This document shows positions 1-8,513 of a DNA stretch of 38,211 nucleotides, in pieces. The stretch covers positions 1,788 through 39,998 of the forward strand of contig PLEH01000061.1 of NCBI GenBank assembly GCA_003136395.1, given 5' to 3'. Origin of the DNA: Phenylobacterium sp. (GTDB lineage Bacteria; Pseudomonadota; Alphaproteobacteria; Caulobacterales; Caulobacteraceae). Position 1 is the stretch's first letter, and every line of letters begins with the position of its first letter. The position numbers and the translations under genes are program-made. Below the pieces are notes generated by a model. That model had not been told where the DNA came from, ran no database searches, and saw only the letters and a program-made list of their open reading frames with translations.

Positions 1-102
1 CGTGAGGACGTAGCCCTTCATCTCGCCGCCCGAGCGGACGTAGAGATGCCGCTCCGGAAATAGCTCAACGAACGAGCGGCGAAGGCGCGCCAGGCGTGTC
101 AT
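1..102 (-). CDS. M23-type metallopeptidase, N-terminal fragment (runs off left edge)
   Basis: A leftward reading frame begins at ATG 102 and leaves the window. The visible 34 residues read MTRLARLRRSF then VELFPERHLYVRSGGEM and KGYVLT. The block FPERHLYVRSGGEM followed by a hydrophobic start resembles, from memory, the N-terminus of Caulobacterales membrane-anchored M23 (LytM) peptidases, where a short basic cytoplasmic segment precedes a membrane helix. No catalytic residues are inside the window, so the family call rests on this N-terminal signature alone. The frame is open upstream of 102 for about 30 codons but holds no better start codon, and no strong ribosome binding site is visible. 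Confidence 0.5.
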   Translation of the reverse strand, partial: MTRLARLRRSFVELFPERHLYVRSGGEMKGYVLT

Positions 103-302
103 GCGGTCGCGAAAGTCCCCATCCCCACGGAACTTCGGCGATATGCGACGAGAAATTGAAAGCGCGCAAGACGCTTTGCGCCGGGCATCAACAGATGCTT
201 AACGGTTGGCCCACTTTCGGCGCCGATCCTGATTCGGCCAAAGCCCTGGCGTAGCCTCGGCGGGCGGTAGTGTCCTAATTTGAATGGGTGCGGACCTGAG
301 TC

Positions 303-489
303 CTATTTTGCGTGGGGTACGAATACCGACAGCCCCAAGAGGACTGCACCGACCACAATGAGAAGAGCCCCGGCCTGAACGCTCTTTATCACTGCCCTCG
401 GTACGGAACCGTGTGTAGATGCCTACCAAAGCGAGCCCGGCAACAATCAGAACTGTTCCCATGATCGCGGGTAAATCGTTGATCGTCAT
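303..489 (-). CDS. Small two-helix membrane protein, probably frameshifted
   Basis: ATG at 489 is preceded by a near-perfect ribosome binding site, AAGGAGG, with a 5-nt spacer. The frame begins MTINDLPAIMGTVLIVAGLA and forms one membrane helix, then enters low-quality sequence and runs on to 199, beyond the element end. In the next frame, from GTG 392 to the TAG at 303, the DNA encodes VIKSVQAGALLIVVGAV and LLGLSVFVPHAK, a second clean membrane helix. Joining the frames after residue 32 (about 392) gives a plausible 61-62 residue hairpin protein. Either one extra base broke the gene, or translation shifts frame, or the 29-codon second frame is translated separately from its GTG. Family not recognised. 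Confidence 0.4.
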
Positions 490-753
490 TGCTTCCTCCT
501 TGCTTCCCACTATTGCCGCTCTTACGGCCTCACACGGCCCTGTGATGCCTCCCACATGCAGTACGGCGAAGAACCGCCGGTTGTCGCTTCCCTCAATCGG
601 AGACGACCACGCATAGGTGCGCGTGGCGTCGGGATTGCCGGCTAGGTCGAAGACGTGGACGACGCCTTCCCAGACCGCCGCGTCGCCGAATACCTCTCGG
701 ACGCGGGATGACCTTCCGCCAATCTGTCCCGAGTGCAACGGGACCGGCCACAA
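490..753 (-). pseudogene. Hypothetical protein remnant inside the element
   Basis: A leftward frame open from the stop codon inside the right inverted repeat encodes a protein-like stretch that includes VWEGVVHVFDLAGNPDATR, TYAWSSPIEG and RRFFAVLHVGGITGP. This has the composition of a small folded domain and resembles unannotated proteins I recall beside insertion sequences in other alphaproteobacteria. The only available start is TTG at 753; there is no ATG and no clear ribosome binding site, so the N-terminus may have been lost at the element end. There is no stop before the ATG at 489: the frame continues directly into the downstream small protein. It is either a fused reading frame or a decayed gene. 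Function unknown. Confidence 0.4.
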
Positions 754-883
754 AAAGAAGTCGGAGGGCTCGCCTTCAAATTAGGACACTAGCCGGCGGG
801 CGGACCCGGTCATGGCGCGATGGATGCGAACCGGCCCGTTCCGGCCAGCCCCTTGATGCGATGCCGGGTCGCGTCGCGCGGCC

Positions 884-1345
884 CTAGAGCGTGGTGGCCG
901 CGTCCAGCACCGTCTGGGCATGGCCTGCCACCTTCACCTTGCGCCAGATGCGCTTGATGACCCCGTCCCGGATCAGGAAGGTCGAGCGGTCGATGCCCAT
1001 ATATTCGCGGCCATAGAGCGACTTCTGGACCCAGCTCTCGAAGGCCTCGATCGTCTTGCCCTCAGGGTCGGAACCGAGCGGGACCGTCAGGCCATACTTG
1101 GCCGTGAACGAGGCGTGGCGCTTCAGGCTGTCCTTGGACGCGCCCACCACCGCGACCCCGGCCTTGGCGAACGCGGGCGCCAGCGCGCTGAAGTCCTTGT
1201 TCTCGTTGGTGCAGCCGGGGGTGTCGTCCTTGGGATAGAAATAGAGCACCAGCGTCTTGCCCTTGAAGTCCGCCGACCGGATCGGGCCGTCGGCGCCTTC
1301 CATCTCGAACTCGGGGGCTTTCGCTCCCTCGGTGATCTTCGCCAT
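884..1345 (-). CDS. bcp: Peroxiredoxin Bcp/PrxQ, single-cysteine type
   Basis: This 153-residue thiol peroxidase reduces hydrogen peroxide and organic hydroperoxides in the cytoplasm. The peroxidatic site is the T-P-G-C motif with Thr42 and Cys45, and the conserved Arg lies in GIDRSTFLI near residue 120. The length fits the Bcp/PrxQ subfamily. Cys45 is the only cysteine: position 50, where E. coli Bcp has its resolving cysteine, is Lys. The enzyme therefore must work as a 1-Cys peroxiredoxin needing an outside thiol. It lies 12 bp downstream of tyrS on the same strand and may share its transcript. GAGGGGA upstream of ATG 1345 serves as ribosome binding site. Confidence 0.93.
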   Translation of the reverse strand: MAKITEGAKAPEFEMEGADGPIRSADFKGKTLVLYFYPKDDTPGCTNENKDFSALAPAFAKAGVAVVGASKDSLKRHASFTAKYGLTVPLGSDPEGKTIEAFESWVQKSLYGREYMGIDRSTFLIRDGVIKRIWRKVKVAGHAQTVLDAATTL

Positions 1346-1357
1346 CTCGAATTCCCC

Positions 1358-2680
1358 TCAGACCGGTTTCACCAGGACGATCTTCTTCTTGCCCGCCGCC
1401 AGCTTGACCACCCCGCCGACCAGGTCGGCGTTGGTGATCACCCGGTTGGCGTCCGGTTCAGCGACGTCATTGACCCGAAGCCCGCCGCCCTGCGCCAGCC
1501 GCCGGGCCTCGCCCCGCGAACCTGCCAGGCCGGCTTCCGCCGCCAGCGCCGCCAGCACCATGCCGCCTGCCAGCTCCGCGGCGGGGACCTCGTGGGTAGG
1601 CAGGTCGTCGGAGAGCGTGCCCTGGACGAAGGCCGCGTCCGCGGCGCCGGCGGCCCTGGCGGCTTCGTCTGCCCCGTGCAGCAGGGTCGTGGCCGCGTTG
1701 GCCAGCACCTTCTTAGCCGCGTTGATCTCCGCCCCGGGCAAGGCCTCCAGCCGCGCGATCTCGTCGAGCGGCAGATCGGTGAACAGCCGCAGGAAACGCC
1801 CCACGTCGGCGTCCTCGGTGTTCCGCCAGAACTGCCAGTAGTCGTAGGGACTGCGCATGTCGGCGTTCAGCCACACGGCCCCGCCCACGGTCTTGCCCAT
1901 CTTCTGGCCGGACGCCGTGGAGAGCAGGGGCGTGGTCAGGCCAAAGGCCGGCTTACCGTCGACGCGGCGGATCAGCTCCACGCCGTTGACGATATTGCCC
2001 CACTGGTCGGACCCGCCCATCTGCAGGACGCAGCTGTTGCGGCGCTCCAGCTCCAGGAAGTCCACCGACTGCATCAGCATGTAGTTGAACTCGAGGAAGG
2101 TCATCGGCTGCTCGCGTTCGAGCCTGGCCTTGACGCTGTCGAAGGCCAGCATCCGGTTGATCGTGAAATGGACCCCGAACTCGCGCAGGAACTCGACGTA
2201 GCCGAACTTCGACAGCCATACGTCGTTGTCGACCATCACCGCGTCCGTGGGGCCGTTTCCGAACGTCAGGAACCTGGCGAACACCGTCTGGATCGAGGCG
2301 ATGTTGCTCTGGATCTGCGCCTCGGTCAGCAGCGGCCGCGACTCGTCCTTGTCGGTCGGGTCGCCCACCTTGGTGGTGCCGCCGCCCATCAGCACGATCG
2401 GCTTGTGTCCGGCCTGCTGGAAACGGCGCAGCATCATGATCTGGATCAGGCTGCCCACGTGCAGACTGGCGGCGGTGGCGTCAAAACCGATGTAGGCGGC
2501 GATCGGGCCGGCGAGGCAGGCCGCGTCCAGCTCAGCCGGATGGGTGATCTGATGGATGAAGCCCCGCGCGTGCATGGTCTTCAGGAACTCGGACTTGAAC
2601 GGCGCGGCGGTCATCTGGGGAATCTCTGGGCAGGGCTGGCCCGGCCTTAGCATGGCGGGGCCGAAGGTTTCGAGGGACAT
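1358..2680 (-). CDS. tyrS: Tyrosyl-tRNA synthetase
   Basis: Class I aminoacyl-tRNA synthetase that charges tRNA-Tyr. The HIGH signature appears as HVGS at residues 74-77, the KMSKS signature as KMGKT at 260-264, and an S4-like RNA-binding domain closes the protein (about 370-435, [17 protein letters not shown]). Two starts compete. ATG 2680 has a good ribosome binding site, AAGGAG with a 6-nt spacer, and gives 440 residues. ATG 2614, matching where homologues usually begin ([11 protein letters not shown]), has no such site and gives 418. I kept 2680 because of the binding site; the extra 22 residues are not conserved-looking. bcp follows 12 bp downstream. Confidence 0.95.
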   Translation of the reverse strand: MSLETFGPAMLRPGQPCPEIPQMTAAPFKSEFLKTMHARGFIHQITHPAELDAACLAGPIAAYIGFDATAASLHVGSLIQIMMLRRFQQAGHKPIVLMGGGTTKVGDPTDKDESRPLLTEAQIQSNIASIQTVFARFLTFGNGPTDAVMVDNDVWLSKFGYVEFLREFGVHFTINRMLAFDSVKARLEREQPMTFLEFNYMLMQSVDFLELERRNSCVLQMGGSDQWGNIVNGVELIRRVDGKPAFGLTTPLLSTASGQKMGKTVGGAVWLNADMRSPYDYWQFWRNTEDADVGRFLRLFTDLPLDEIARLEALPGAEINAAKKVLANAATTLLHGADEAARAAGAADAAFVQGTLSDDLPTHEVPAAELAGGMVLAALAAEAGLAGSRGEARRLAQGGGLRVNDVAEPDANRVITNADLVGGVVKLAAGKKKIVLVKPV

Positions 2681-2865
2681 GGCAGGCTCCTTGGGTTGCG
2701 AGGAGGCCGGCGCTGTCGGTCTGAGGATGGCCTGCGCCGGCCGGGAGGGCAGGCGCGAGGGATCGGTCGCCTGCGTCTAGGGCAGGCGGTAGTAGCGGCC
2801 GAAACGGGCGGCTTGAGCGACCATGGCGGGCTGACTAAGGGCGCTGGCCATGGCAGTCAAGGCGC

Positions 2866-3972
2866 ATGCGCGTCCTCGGATTCATGACCGGCACCTCCCT
2901 CGACGCCGTCGACATGGCGGTGCTGGAGACCGACGGCGAGGCGATTTCCGCCTTCGGCCCGGCGGGAGAGCGTAAGCTCACCGAGGCCACCCGCGACATC
3001 ATGCTGGAGGCCACCACGCAGGCGCTGGCCTGGCCCAGGGGCGCCGCCGAGCCCGCGATCTTCGCCGAGGCCGCCACGGCGGGCGCCGAGGAGCATTTCG
3101 CGGCGGCCGAAGAGTTCCTGGCGGCCAACAGCCTCAGGTGGTCCGACATCGACCTGATCGGCATGCATGGCCAGACGGTGCTGCACGAGCGCCCGCGGGA
3201 AGGCCGTCTCGGTCGCACCGTGCAGCTGGGCGACGCGGCCCTGCTGGCGGCCAAGTCCGGCGTCCCCGTGGCCTACGACTTCCGCAGCGCCGACGTTGCC
3301 GCGGGCGGGGAGGGCGCGCCGCTGGCCCCGATCTATCACCTGGCCCGCGCCAAGGCCTCGGGCCTGATGGCGCCGCTGGCGGTGCTCAACATCGGTGGCG
3401 TGGCCAATGTCACCTTCTGGAGCGGAGACGACGAGATCGCCGCCTTCGACACCGGCCCGGGCAATGGGATGATCGACCTGATGGTCCAGGCCAGAGGCGC
3501 CGGCCGCTTCGATGACAAGGGTCGCTACGCCAGCGTCGGCCGGGTGAACGAGGGCGTCCTGGCCGGCCTGCTGGGCCACCCCTACTTCAAGGCTCCGCCG
3601 CCCAAGTCCCTCGACCGCTTCGACTTTTCCCTGGAGGCGCTCGACCCGCTGGAGCTGGAGGACGCCGCCGCGACGCTGGTCGCCTTCATGGCCGAGGGCG
3701 TGCGCCTGGGCTTCGAGATGATGGGCCAGACCCCTACCGAGGTGATCGTCACCGGCGGAGGCCGCCACAATCCCGAGATCATGAAGGCGCTCTCGGTCCG
3801 CCTGCCTATGCCCGTGAATACCGCCGAGGACCATGGCTGGCGCGGCGACTCCATCGAGGCCGAGGCCTTCGCCTACCTCGCCGCCCGCACCGCCAACGGC
3901 CTGCCGATCAGTTTTCCGAAGACGACCGGCGTTCCTAAACCGATGACGGGCGGCAGGATCGTGCGACCCTAA
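2866..3972 (+). CDS. anmK: Anhydro-N-acetylmuramic acid kinase
   Basis: This 368-residue enzyme hydrolyses and phosphorylates 1,6-anhydro-MurNAc to MurNAc-6-phosphate, a step in peptidoglycan recycling. The N-terminal MTGTSLDAVDMAV motif binds nucleotide, FDTGPGNGMIDLM carries the catalytic Asp region, and TGGGRHNPEIM is the C-terminal nucleotide loop; all are typical. It diverges from tyrS with about 185 bp between them in which I see no distinct regulatory site. Its TAA stop overlaps the stop of the convergent panC by 4 bp (CTAA, 3969-3972). No murQ etherase is visible in this window. Confidence 0.96.
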   Translation: MRVLGFMTGTSLDAVDMAVLETDGEAISAFGPAGERKLTEATRDIMLEATTQALAWPRGAAEPAIFAEAATAGAEEHFAAAEEFLAANSLRWSDIDLIGMHGQTVLHERPREGRLGRTVQLGDAALLAAKSGVPVAYDFRSADVAAGGEGAPLAPIYHLARAKASGLMAPLAVLNIGGVANVTFWSGDDEIAAFDTGPGNGMIDLMVQARGAGRFDDKGRYASVGRVNEGVLAGLLGHPYFKAPPPKSLDRFDFSLEALDPLELEDAAATLVAFMAEGVRLGFEMMGQTPTEVIVTGGGRHNPEIMKALSVRLPMPVNTAEDHGWRGDSIEAEAFAYLAARTANGLPISFPKTTGVPKPMTGGRIVRP

Positions 3973-4814
3973 CGGGGGGCAGAACCGCCCAGGATCAGGT
4001 TGTCGATCAGGCGGGTGGCGCCGAGGCGAGCGGCCGTGGAGACCAGGGCTCCGGTGTCGACGGCCTCCAGTTCGCGCAAGGTCAGCGGGTCGGCCACGCT
4101 CACATAGTCGACGGTCAGGCTGGGCTGCTCGGCCAGCATGCGGCGCACGGCCTGGCGCAAGCCCTCCGCGTCGCGTTCGCCGGCGTCGAAGTGAGCCCTG
4201 GCGGCGCTGAGGGCCTGAAAGATCACCGGGGCCACGGCCCGCTCCTCGGCCGTGAGGTAGCTGTTGCGGCTCGAGAGCGCCAGGCCGTCGGCCTCGCGCA
4301 CGGTTGGCGCCACCACCACCTCGACAGGCAGGTCGAGGTCGCGCACCAGCTTGCGAATGACCACGCTCTGCTGGGCGTCCTTCTGTCCGAAATAGGCGCG
4401 CGTCGGCTGGACGATGTTGAAGAGCTTGGCGACCACCGTGGCGACGCCGGCGAAATGCCCAGGCCGCACAGCGCCCTCCAGTCGATCGGTGACGCCGCCG
4501 ACGAGGATCTGGGTGTCGAATCCCGGCGGATACATCTCCGCGGCGTCCGGGGTGAATACGAAGTCCACGCCGGCGGCCTCCAGCAGGCCGAGATCGCGCG
4601 GCAGATCACGCGGGTAGCGGCTCAGATCCTCGTTGGCGCCGAACTGCGTGGGATTGACGAAGATGCTGGCCGCGACCGCGGTGTTCTCGGCCTTGGCGCG
4701 CTTCACCAGGCTCAGGTGGCCCGCATGCAGATACCCCATCGTCGGCACGAGGCCGAGATCGGCCACACGGGCCCGCGCCGCGCGCATCTCGCCGACCGTG
4801 TGGATGACCTTCAT
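3969..4814 (-). CDS. panC: Pantothenate synthetase (pantoate-beta-alanine ligase)
   Basis: Joins pantoate to beta-alanine with ATP to make pantothenate, the precursor of coenzyme A. The 281-residue protein has the nucleotidyltransferase signature PTMGYLHAGHLSL (HxGH at His30-His33), the GHFAGV and GQKDAQQ substrate loops, and a KMSKS-like LALSSRN segment. It begins 9 bp after the panB stop on the same strand, so panB-panC is a two-gene operon catalysing two steps of the same pathway. Its stop overlaps that of the convergent anmK. Confidence 0.97.
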   Translation of the reverse strand: MKVIHTVGEMRAARARVADLGLVPTMGYLHAGHLSLVKRAKAENTAVAASIFVNPTQFGANEDLSRYPRDLPRDLGLLEAAGVDFVFTPDAAEMYPPGFDTQILVGGVTDRLEGAVRPGHFAGVATVVAKLFNIVQPTRAYFGQKDAQQSVVIRKLVRDLDLPVEVVVAPTVREADGLALSSRNSYLTAEERAVAPVIFQALSAARAHFDAGERDAEGLRQAVRRMLAEQPSLTVDYVSVADPLTLRELEAVDTGALVSTAARLGATRLIDNLILGGSAPR

Positions 4815-4823
4815 ATCGCGCGA

Positions 4824-5645
4824 CTAGGCGAGGGCGCGGGCGAGTTCGTCAGCGTCCATGCCGGCGCTCTGGGCTTTGGTCGGGAACCGTTCGCCCTCGA
4901 CATCGGCGGCGTAGGCGCGGATGGCGGTCTCGATCGCCGCGCCGATCTCGGCATAGCGCTTGGCGTGGCGCGGCGAGGTCTCGAAAAGTCCAAGCAGGTC
5001 ATGCCAGACCTGCACCTGACCGTCGCAGCCGGCGCCTGCGCCAATGCCGATGGTGGGAATGCGCAGGCGCTTTGAGACGGCCTCGGCCAGCGGGGCGGGG
5101 ACCAGTTCCAGCACCAGGGCGAAGGCGCCGGCCGCCTCCAGCGCCAGCGCGTCCTCCAGCAGGCGCTTGGCGCAGGCCGCCTCCTTGGCCTGGACGCGTA
5201 CGCCCAGCTGGTGCTGCGACTGCGGCGTAAAGCCCAGGTGCGCCATCACCGGCACGCCGAACTGGACGAGATGCTGGACGATGGGGACGACGTGGCGGCC
5301 CCCCTCCAGCTTCACCGCCTGGACGCCGCCCTCCTGCATCAGCCGCCGGGCCGCGGCGATCGCGTCGTCCTTGCTCGTGTAGGTCAGGAACGGCAGGTCG
5401 CCGACCACCAGCGCGCTTTCCGCGCCACGGACCACGGCCGCGGCGTGGCGCACCATATCGTCGAGGCTCACCGGCAATGTGCTGTCGTGGCCCTGGACGA
5501 CCATGCCGAGGGAGTCGCCGACCAGCAGCATCGGCACGCCGGCGCGGTCGGCGATCTTCGCCGAGGCGTAGTCGTAGGCCGTGAGCATCGGAATCCGTCG
5601 TCCGGCCTTCTTCATGCGCCGAAGGTCGAGGAGGGTGGTCCGCAT
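4824..5645 (-). CDS. panB: 3-methyl-2-oxobutanoate hydroxymethyltransferase
   Basis: Transfers a hydroxymethyl group from 5,10-methylene-tetrahydrofolate to alpha-ketoisovalerate, the first committed step to pantothenate. The 273 residues hold the metal and substrate motifs [18 protein letters not shown] and the catalytic glutamate in [10 protein letters not shown], in the usual TIM-barrel order. I chose ATG 5645 because GGAG lies 8 nt upstream; a GTG at 5672 would add nine residues but lacks such a site. First gene of the panB-panC operon. The 92 bp before it separate it from the efp stop. Confidence 0.96.
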   Translation of the reverse strand: MRTTLLDLRRMKKAGRRIPMLTAYDYASAKIADRAGVPMLLVGDSLGMVVQGHDSTLPVSLDDMVRHAAAVVRGAESALVVGDLPFLTYTSKDDAIAAARRLMQEGGVQAVKLEGGRHVVPIVQHLVQFGVPVMAHLGFTPQSQHQLGVRVQAKEAACAKRLLEDALALEAAGAFALVLELVPAPLAEAVSKRLRIPTIGIGAGAGCDGQVQVWHDLLGLFETSPRHAKRYAEIGAAIETAIRAYAADVEGERFPTKAQSAGMDADELARALA

Positions 5646-5737
5646 GGGGGTTACTCCAACGCTGTTACGCACGCCGAACCGCGCCCGGCGGCGCTTAGGT
5701 GGGGAGGAGACCAGCTCTTCGCCAGTCGTTGCGTCAC

Positions 5738-6304
5738 CTAGTCCTTGGCGCGCTCGTGGTAGGAGAAGTCCTCGGTCAGGACGACGACCCGGGTGCCCGC
5801 GGCGATATAGGGCGGCACCAGGATGCGCGCGCCGTTCGAGAGCTTGGCGGGCTTGTAGGACGAGGACGCCGTCTGGTTCTTCACCGCCGGCTCCGTCTCG
5901 GTGATCTCGAGCGTCAGCAGGCGCGGCAGCTCGAGCGCGATCGGCACGCCCTCGTGGGTCGAAAGCATCACGGTCATGCCGTCCTGCAGCCAGGGCGCGG
6001 CCTCGCCGACTACCTCGGGGGTGCAGACCACCTGGTCGTAGGTTTCCGGGTTCATGAAGTGGAAGCCCTCGCCGTCCTGGTAGAGGAAGGTGAAGTTGCG
6101 GTCGTCCACGAAGGCGCGCTCCACCTGCTCGGTGGTCCGCCAGCGCTCCGAAACCTTCACCCCGTCGGAGATGCGGCGCATGTTGAGCTGGGTCACCGGC
6201 GTGCCCTTGCCGGGGTGGATGTTCTCGGCGGTGAGCACGACGTAGAGCTTGCCCTCCATGTCGACGACGGCGCCCTTTCGGAGCGAGCTGGCGGCTACTT
6301 TCAA
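5738..6304 (-). CDS. efp: Elongation factor P
   Basis: EF-P binds ribosomes stalled on consecutive prolines and restores peptide bond formation. The 188-residue protein starts at TTG 6304 ([19 protein letters not shown]), because GAGGAA lies 7 nt upstream and all homologues start at this point; the upstream in-frame extension looks non-coding. The modification loop is HPGKG with Lys33 at the tip, equivalent to the lysine that E. coli beta-lysylates at position 34. Domains II and III follow with the usual [17 protein letters not shown] ending. It diverges from epmA, and epmB lies 2.3 kb away, so the modification machinery is local. Confidence 0.97.
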   Translation of the reverse strand: MKVAASSLRKGAVVDMEGKLYVVLTAENIHPGKGTPVTQLNMRRISDGVKVSERWRTTEQVERAFVDDRNFTFLYQDGEGFHFMNPETYDQVVCTPEVVGEAAPWLQDGMTVMLSTHEGVPIALELPRLLTLEITETEPAVKNQTASSSYKPAKLSNGARILVPPYIAAGTRVVVLTEDFSYHERAKD

Positions 6305-6425
6305 ACGGATATTCCTCGATGACGGCGGTCGCGCTGTCAGCCGGCGCGATTCCGCTGATGAATTTCTTGTCGCGCCCCTATAGCGATTGGCGGCGAAATC
6401 GCCAGCCCCCCACCGGTTACGCCAC

Positions 6426-7481
6426 TTGCCTGAACAGACCCCTTCGCCCTGGTGGACGCCGGACCGGCACGCGGACCGCCGGCCGCTCCTGCTGGCCCGC
6501 AACCGGATCACCGCGGGCGTGCGCGCCTGGTTCGGGGCCCGCGACTTCGTCGAGGTCGAGACCCCGGCCCTGCAGGTCTCGCCGGGCAACGAGGCCCACC
6601 TGCACGCCTTCGCCACCGAGGCGATCGGCCTGTCAGGCGAACGGACGCCGCTCTACCTGCGCACCTCGCCGGAGTTCGCCGCCAAGAAGCTGCTGGCGGC
6701 GGGTGAGGTGCGGACCTTTGAGCTGGCGCGCGTCTGGCGCAACCGCGAGCGCGGGCCGTTGCATCACCCGGAGTTCACCCTGCTGGAGTGGTATCGGGCC
6801 GGCGATACCTACGAGACCCTGATGGCCGACTGCGCGAGCCTGCTGGCTGTCGCCGCCGAGGCGGCCCGAACCAGCGTGCTGAGTTATCGCGACAGCAGCG
6901 TCGACCCGCTGGAAGAGCCGGAGCGGGTGACGCTCGCGGAGGCTTTCCACCATTTCGCCAAGATCGACCTGCTGGCCACCGTTGAAGCCGGCGGTGCGAC
7001 GGATCGCGACGCCCTGGCCTTGGCCGCGGCGGGGCAGGGCGTCCGCGTCGCCCCCGACGACACCTGGGCCGATGTCTTCAGCCGCGTCCTGGTGGAGAAG
7101 ATCGAACCGCACCTGGGCCGCGACCGGGCTGCCATCCTCTGCGACTATCCGGTCAGCGAGGCCGCGCTCGCCCGCCCCAACGCGTCCGACCCCCGCGTGG
7201 CCGAGCGCTTCGAACTCTATGCCTGTGGCGTGGAGCTCGCCAACTGCTTCGGCGAGCTTACAGACCCGGTTGAGCAACGCCGCCGCTTCGAAGCTGAGAT
7301 GGCCGAAAAGGCCCGCGTCTATGGGGAGCGGTACCCCATCGACGAGGACTTCCTGGCCGCGCTCGCGGACATGCCCGAGGCCAGCGGCGGCGCGCTGGGC
7401 CTCGACCGCCTGGTCATGCTGGCCACCGGCGCGCGCCACATCGAACAGGTGCTCTGGGCGCCCGTGGCGGGTGGCGCCTAG
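6426..7481 (+). CDS. epmA: EF-P lysyltransferase EpmA (GenX/PoxA/YjeA type)
   Basis: A stand-alone class II lysyl-tRNA synthetase catalytic core, about 351 residues, that lacks the anticodon-binding domain and aminoacylates EF-P instead of tRNA. Motif 2 is [20 protein letters not shown] and motif 3 is [12 protein letters not shown]. The start is uncertain: TTG 6426 ([19 protein letters not shown]) fits the family's usual length, while TTG 6387 would add 13 unlike residues; neither has a clear ribosome binding site. It diverges from its protein substrate gene efp and shares a 4-bp stop overlap (CTAG, 7478-7481) with the convergent dioxygenase gene. Confidence 0.93.
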   Translation: MPEQTPSPWWTPDRHADRRPLLLARNRITAGVRAWFGARDFVEVETPALQVSPGNEAHLHAFATEAIGLSGERTPLYLRTSPEFAAKKLLAAGEVRTFELARVWRNRERGPLHHPEFTLLEWYRAGDTYETLMADCASLLAVAAEAARTSVLSYRDSSVDPLEEPERVTLAEAFHHFAKIDLLATVEAGGATDRDALALAAAGQGVRVAPDDTWADVFSRVLVEKIEPHLGRDRAAILCDYPVSEAALARPNASDPRVAERFELYACGVELANCFGELTDPVEQRRRFEAEMAEKARVYGERYPIDEDFLAALADMPEASGGALGLDRLVMLATGARHIEQVLWAPVAGGA

Positions 7482-8476
7482 CCGACGCCTTTGCGAAGCC
7501 GCTCATCGCCGCCGCTGAAGCTCGGCTCGACGAGCCACAGCCGCAGCAGGTGCCGCTTCCGCTCGGGCTCGTCGAAGTCTTCATATTCGGTGCGTTTGTG
7601 CAGGACAGAGGCGTTCTTGAGGAACTGCATGTCCCCGGGCTCGAAATCCATGTCGAGGTAGGCGCCGGGGTCGTTGGCCGCGGTCTCGATGAAGCCGATG
7701 GCCTCGAGCTGAGCCTTCGTCAGACGCGGCGCGCCTGGGTGTTGCTGGCTCTCGCGGATGTACCACGGGATGAAGAAGGTCCGCAGTCGCCCGCCCTCGA
7801 ACCGGCAGAGCGCCAGCATGAACCAGGGCCGGCCGCCGGCCTTGTGCTGGCCCTGGGTGTCGAACGGGAAATCCTCGAACAGCACAGGGACAAGATCGGG
7901 CCGCTCGCGCAGCATGCGGTTGAAGATGGAGGGCGAACTGACAATCCGGCTGACGCCCCCGCTACGGGCGGTCTTCAGGCAGAAGAGGCCGATGACGTCG
8001 GCGCCGTCGGTGTGGAAGTCCTGCTCGGCGCGGGTCTTGTACAGCCGCACGCCGTAAGCGTTGGGATCGGCGCCGACGTCGCGGACATGGCCCAGAAGGT
8101 GGCCGTCCGTGTTCTGCGAGACCGCCCGGCCCATGTGCAGGCCGAGGCCCCAGTAGACCCCCGCGCAGACCGCCTCGGAATGGGCCGCGACCGGAAAGCC
8201 TTTCAGCAGGACGAAGCCGCGGCCGGGGTCGAGCTCGCGCATCCATCCGGCGATCTTGGGAGCCAGGCCCGGAAGCGGGAAATCCTCACGGGTCCGGTCG
8301 GCCATCGGCTTGGCGCGAGCCTGCCGTTCGGCCGCCAGCAACTCGGCGATGTCGGAGGGCGTGAAGACGTAGCGCCAGGCCGGGCTGGCCGCGATATCGG
8401 GGCCCAGCCAGGCATCCGGCGTGTCGAGGGCTTTCACCGGGACCGCTGGCGGGTCGTTCGGAGGTCTTGGTGGCAT
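7478..8476 (-). CDS. TauD/TfdA-family 2-oxoglutarate/Fe(II) dioxygenase
   Basis: The 332-residue protein shows the TauD-type metal triad: H155-x-D157 in FHTDGADVIGL and a distal His293 in VLHKRTEYED, followed by the 2-oxoglutarate-binding Arg region near 308-312 (ERKRHLLRLWL). Family members hydroxylate small organic substrates; the substrate here cannot be read from sequence. ATG 8476 sits only a few bases after a possible -10 element, so translation may be leaderless or may begin at GTG 8437 (VKALDTPDAWLGPD), which matches where I recall homologues starting. It lies between epmA and epmB on the opposite strand, which raises the possibility of a link to EF-P hydroxylation, an inference only. 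Confidence 0.88.
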   Translation of the reverse strand: MPPRPPNDPPAVPVKALDTPDAWLGPDIAASPAWRYVFTPSDIAELLAAERQARAKPMADRTREDFPLPGLAPKIAGWMRELDPGRGFVLLKGFPVAAHSEAVCAGVYWGLGLHMGRAVSQNTDGHLLGHVRDVGADPNAYGVRLYKTRAEQDFHTDGADVIGLFCLKTARSGGVSRIVSSPSIFNRMLRERPDLVPVLFEDFPFDTQGQHKAGGRPWFMLALCRFEGGRLRTFFIPWYIRESQQHPGAPRLTKAQLEAIGFIETAANDPGAYLDMDFEPGDMQFLKNASVLHKRTEYEDFDEPERKRHLLRLWLVEPSFSGGDERLRKGVG

Positions 8477-8483
8477 GATTCAT

Positions 8484-8513
8484 TCTATACTTCGAGAAAT
8501 GTGGAATTCGCAA
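8484..8513 (-). promoter_or_regulatory. Candidate sigma-70 promoter of the dioxygenase gene
   Basis: On the minus strand TTGCGA (8513-8508) and TATAGA (8489-8484) are separated by 18 bp. Transcription would start near the annotated ATG at 8476, implying a leaderless message or a downstream start at GTG 8437. The surrounding AT-richness contrasts with the flanking genes. An imperfect palindrome, TGGAATT-CGC-AATCCCA (8502-8518), overlaps the -35 hexamer and could be an operator. Confidence 0.35.

Larger units (their letters stand above)
268..791. mobile_element. Non-autonomous IS/MITE-like element with 15-bp inverted ends and TA flanks
   Basis: The segment is bounded by GTGTCCTAATTTGAA at 270-284 and its perfect reverse complement at 775-789. 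Each end is directly flanked by TA (268-269 and 790-791), which is what a TA target-site duplication of an IS630/Tc1-mariner type element would look like. The interior is 520 bp and encodes no transposase. It holds two leftward small reading frames, one running straight into the other. The composition is more AT-rich and less codon-biased than the surrounding genes. The likely reading is a transposon-derived or internally deleted element mobilised in trans. The alternative, a hairpin-forming pair of regulatory repeats, is less likely given the 490-bp separation and the TA flanks. Confidence 0.6.

Noticed and set aside
920-2650. 576-codon open frame on the plus strand
   Set aside because: It is antisense to bcp and tyrS, which have clear catalytic motifs; its composition is typical of a GC-rich shadow frame.
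2681-2865. Regulatory site in the tyrS/anmK divergent region
   Set aside because: No T-box, hairpin or promoter pair could be recognised; left unannotated.
6379-6384. TATAGC as -10 of epmA
   Set aside because: No hexamer resembling a -35 at 16-18 bp upstream.
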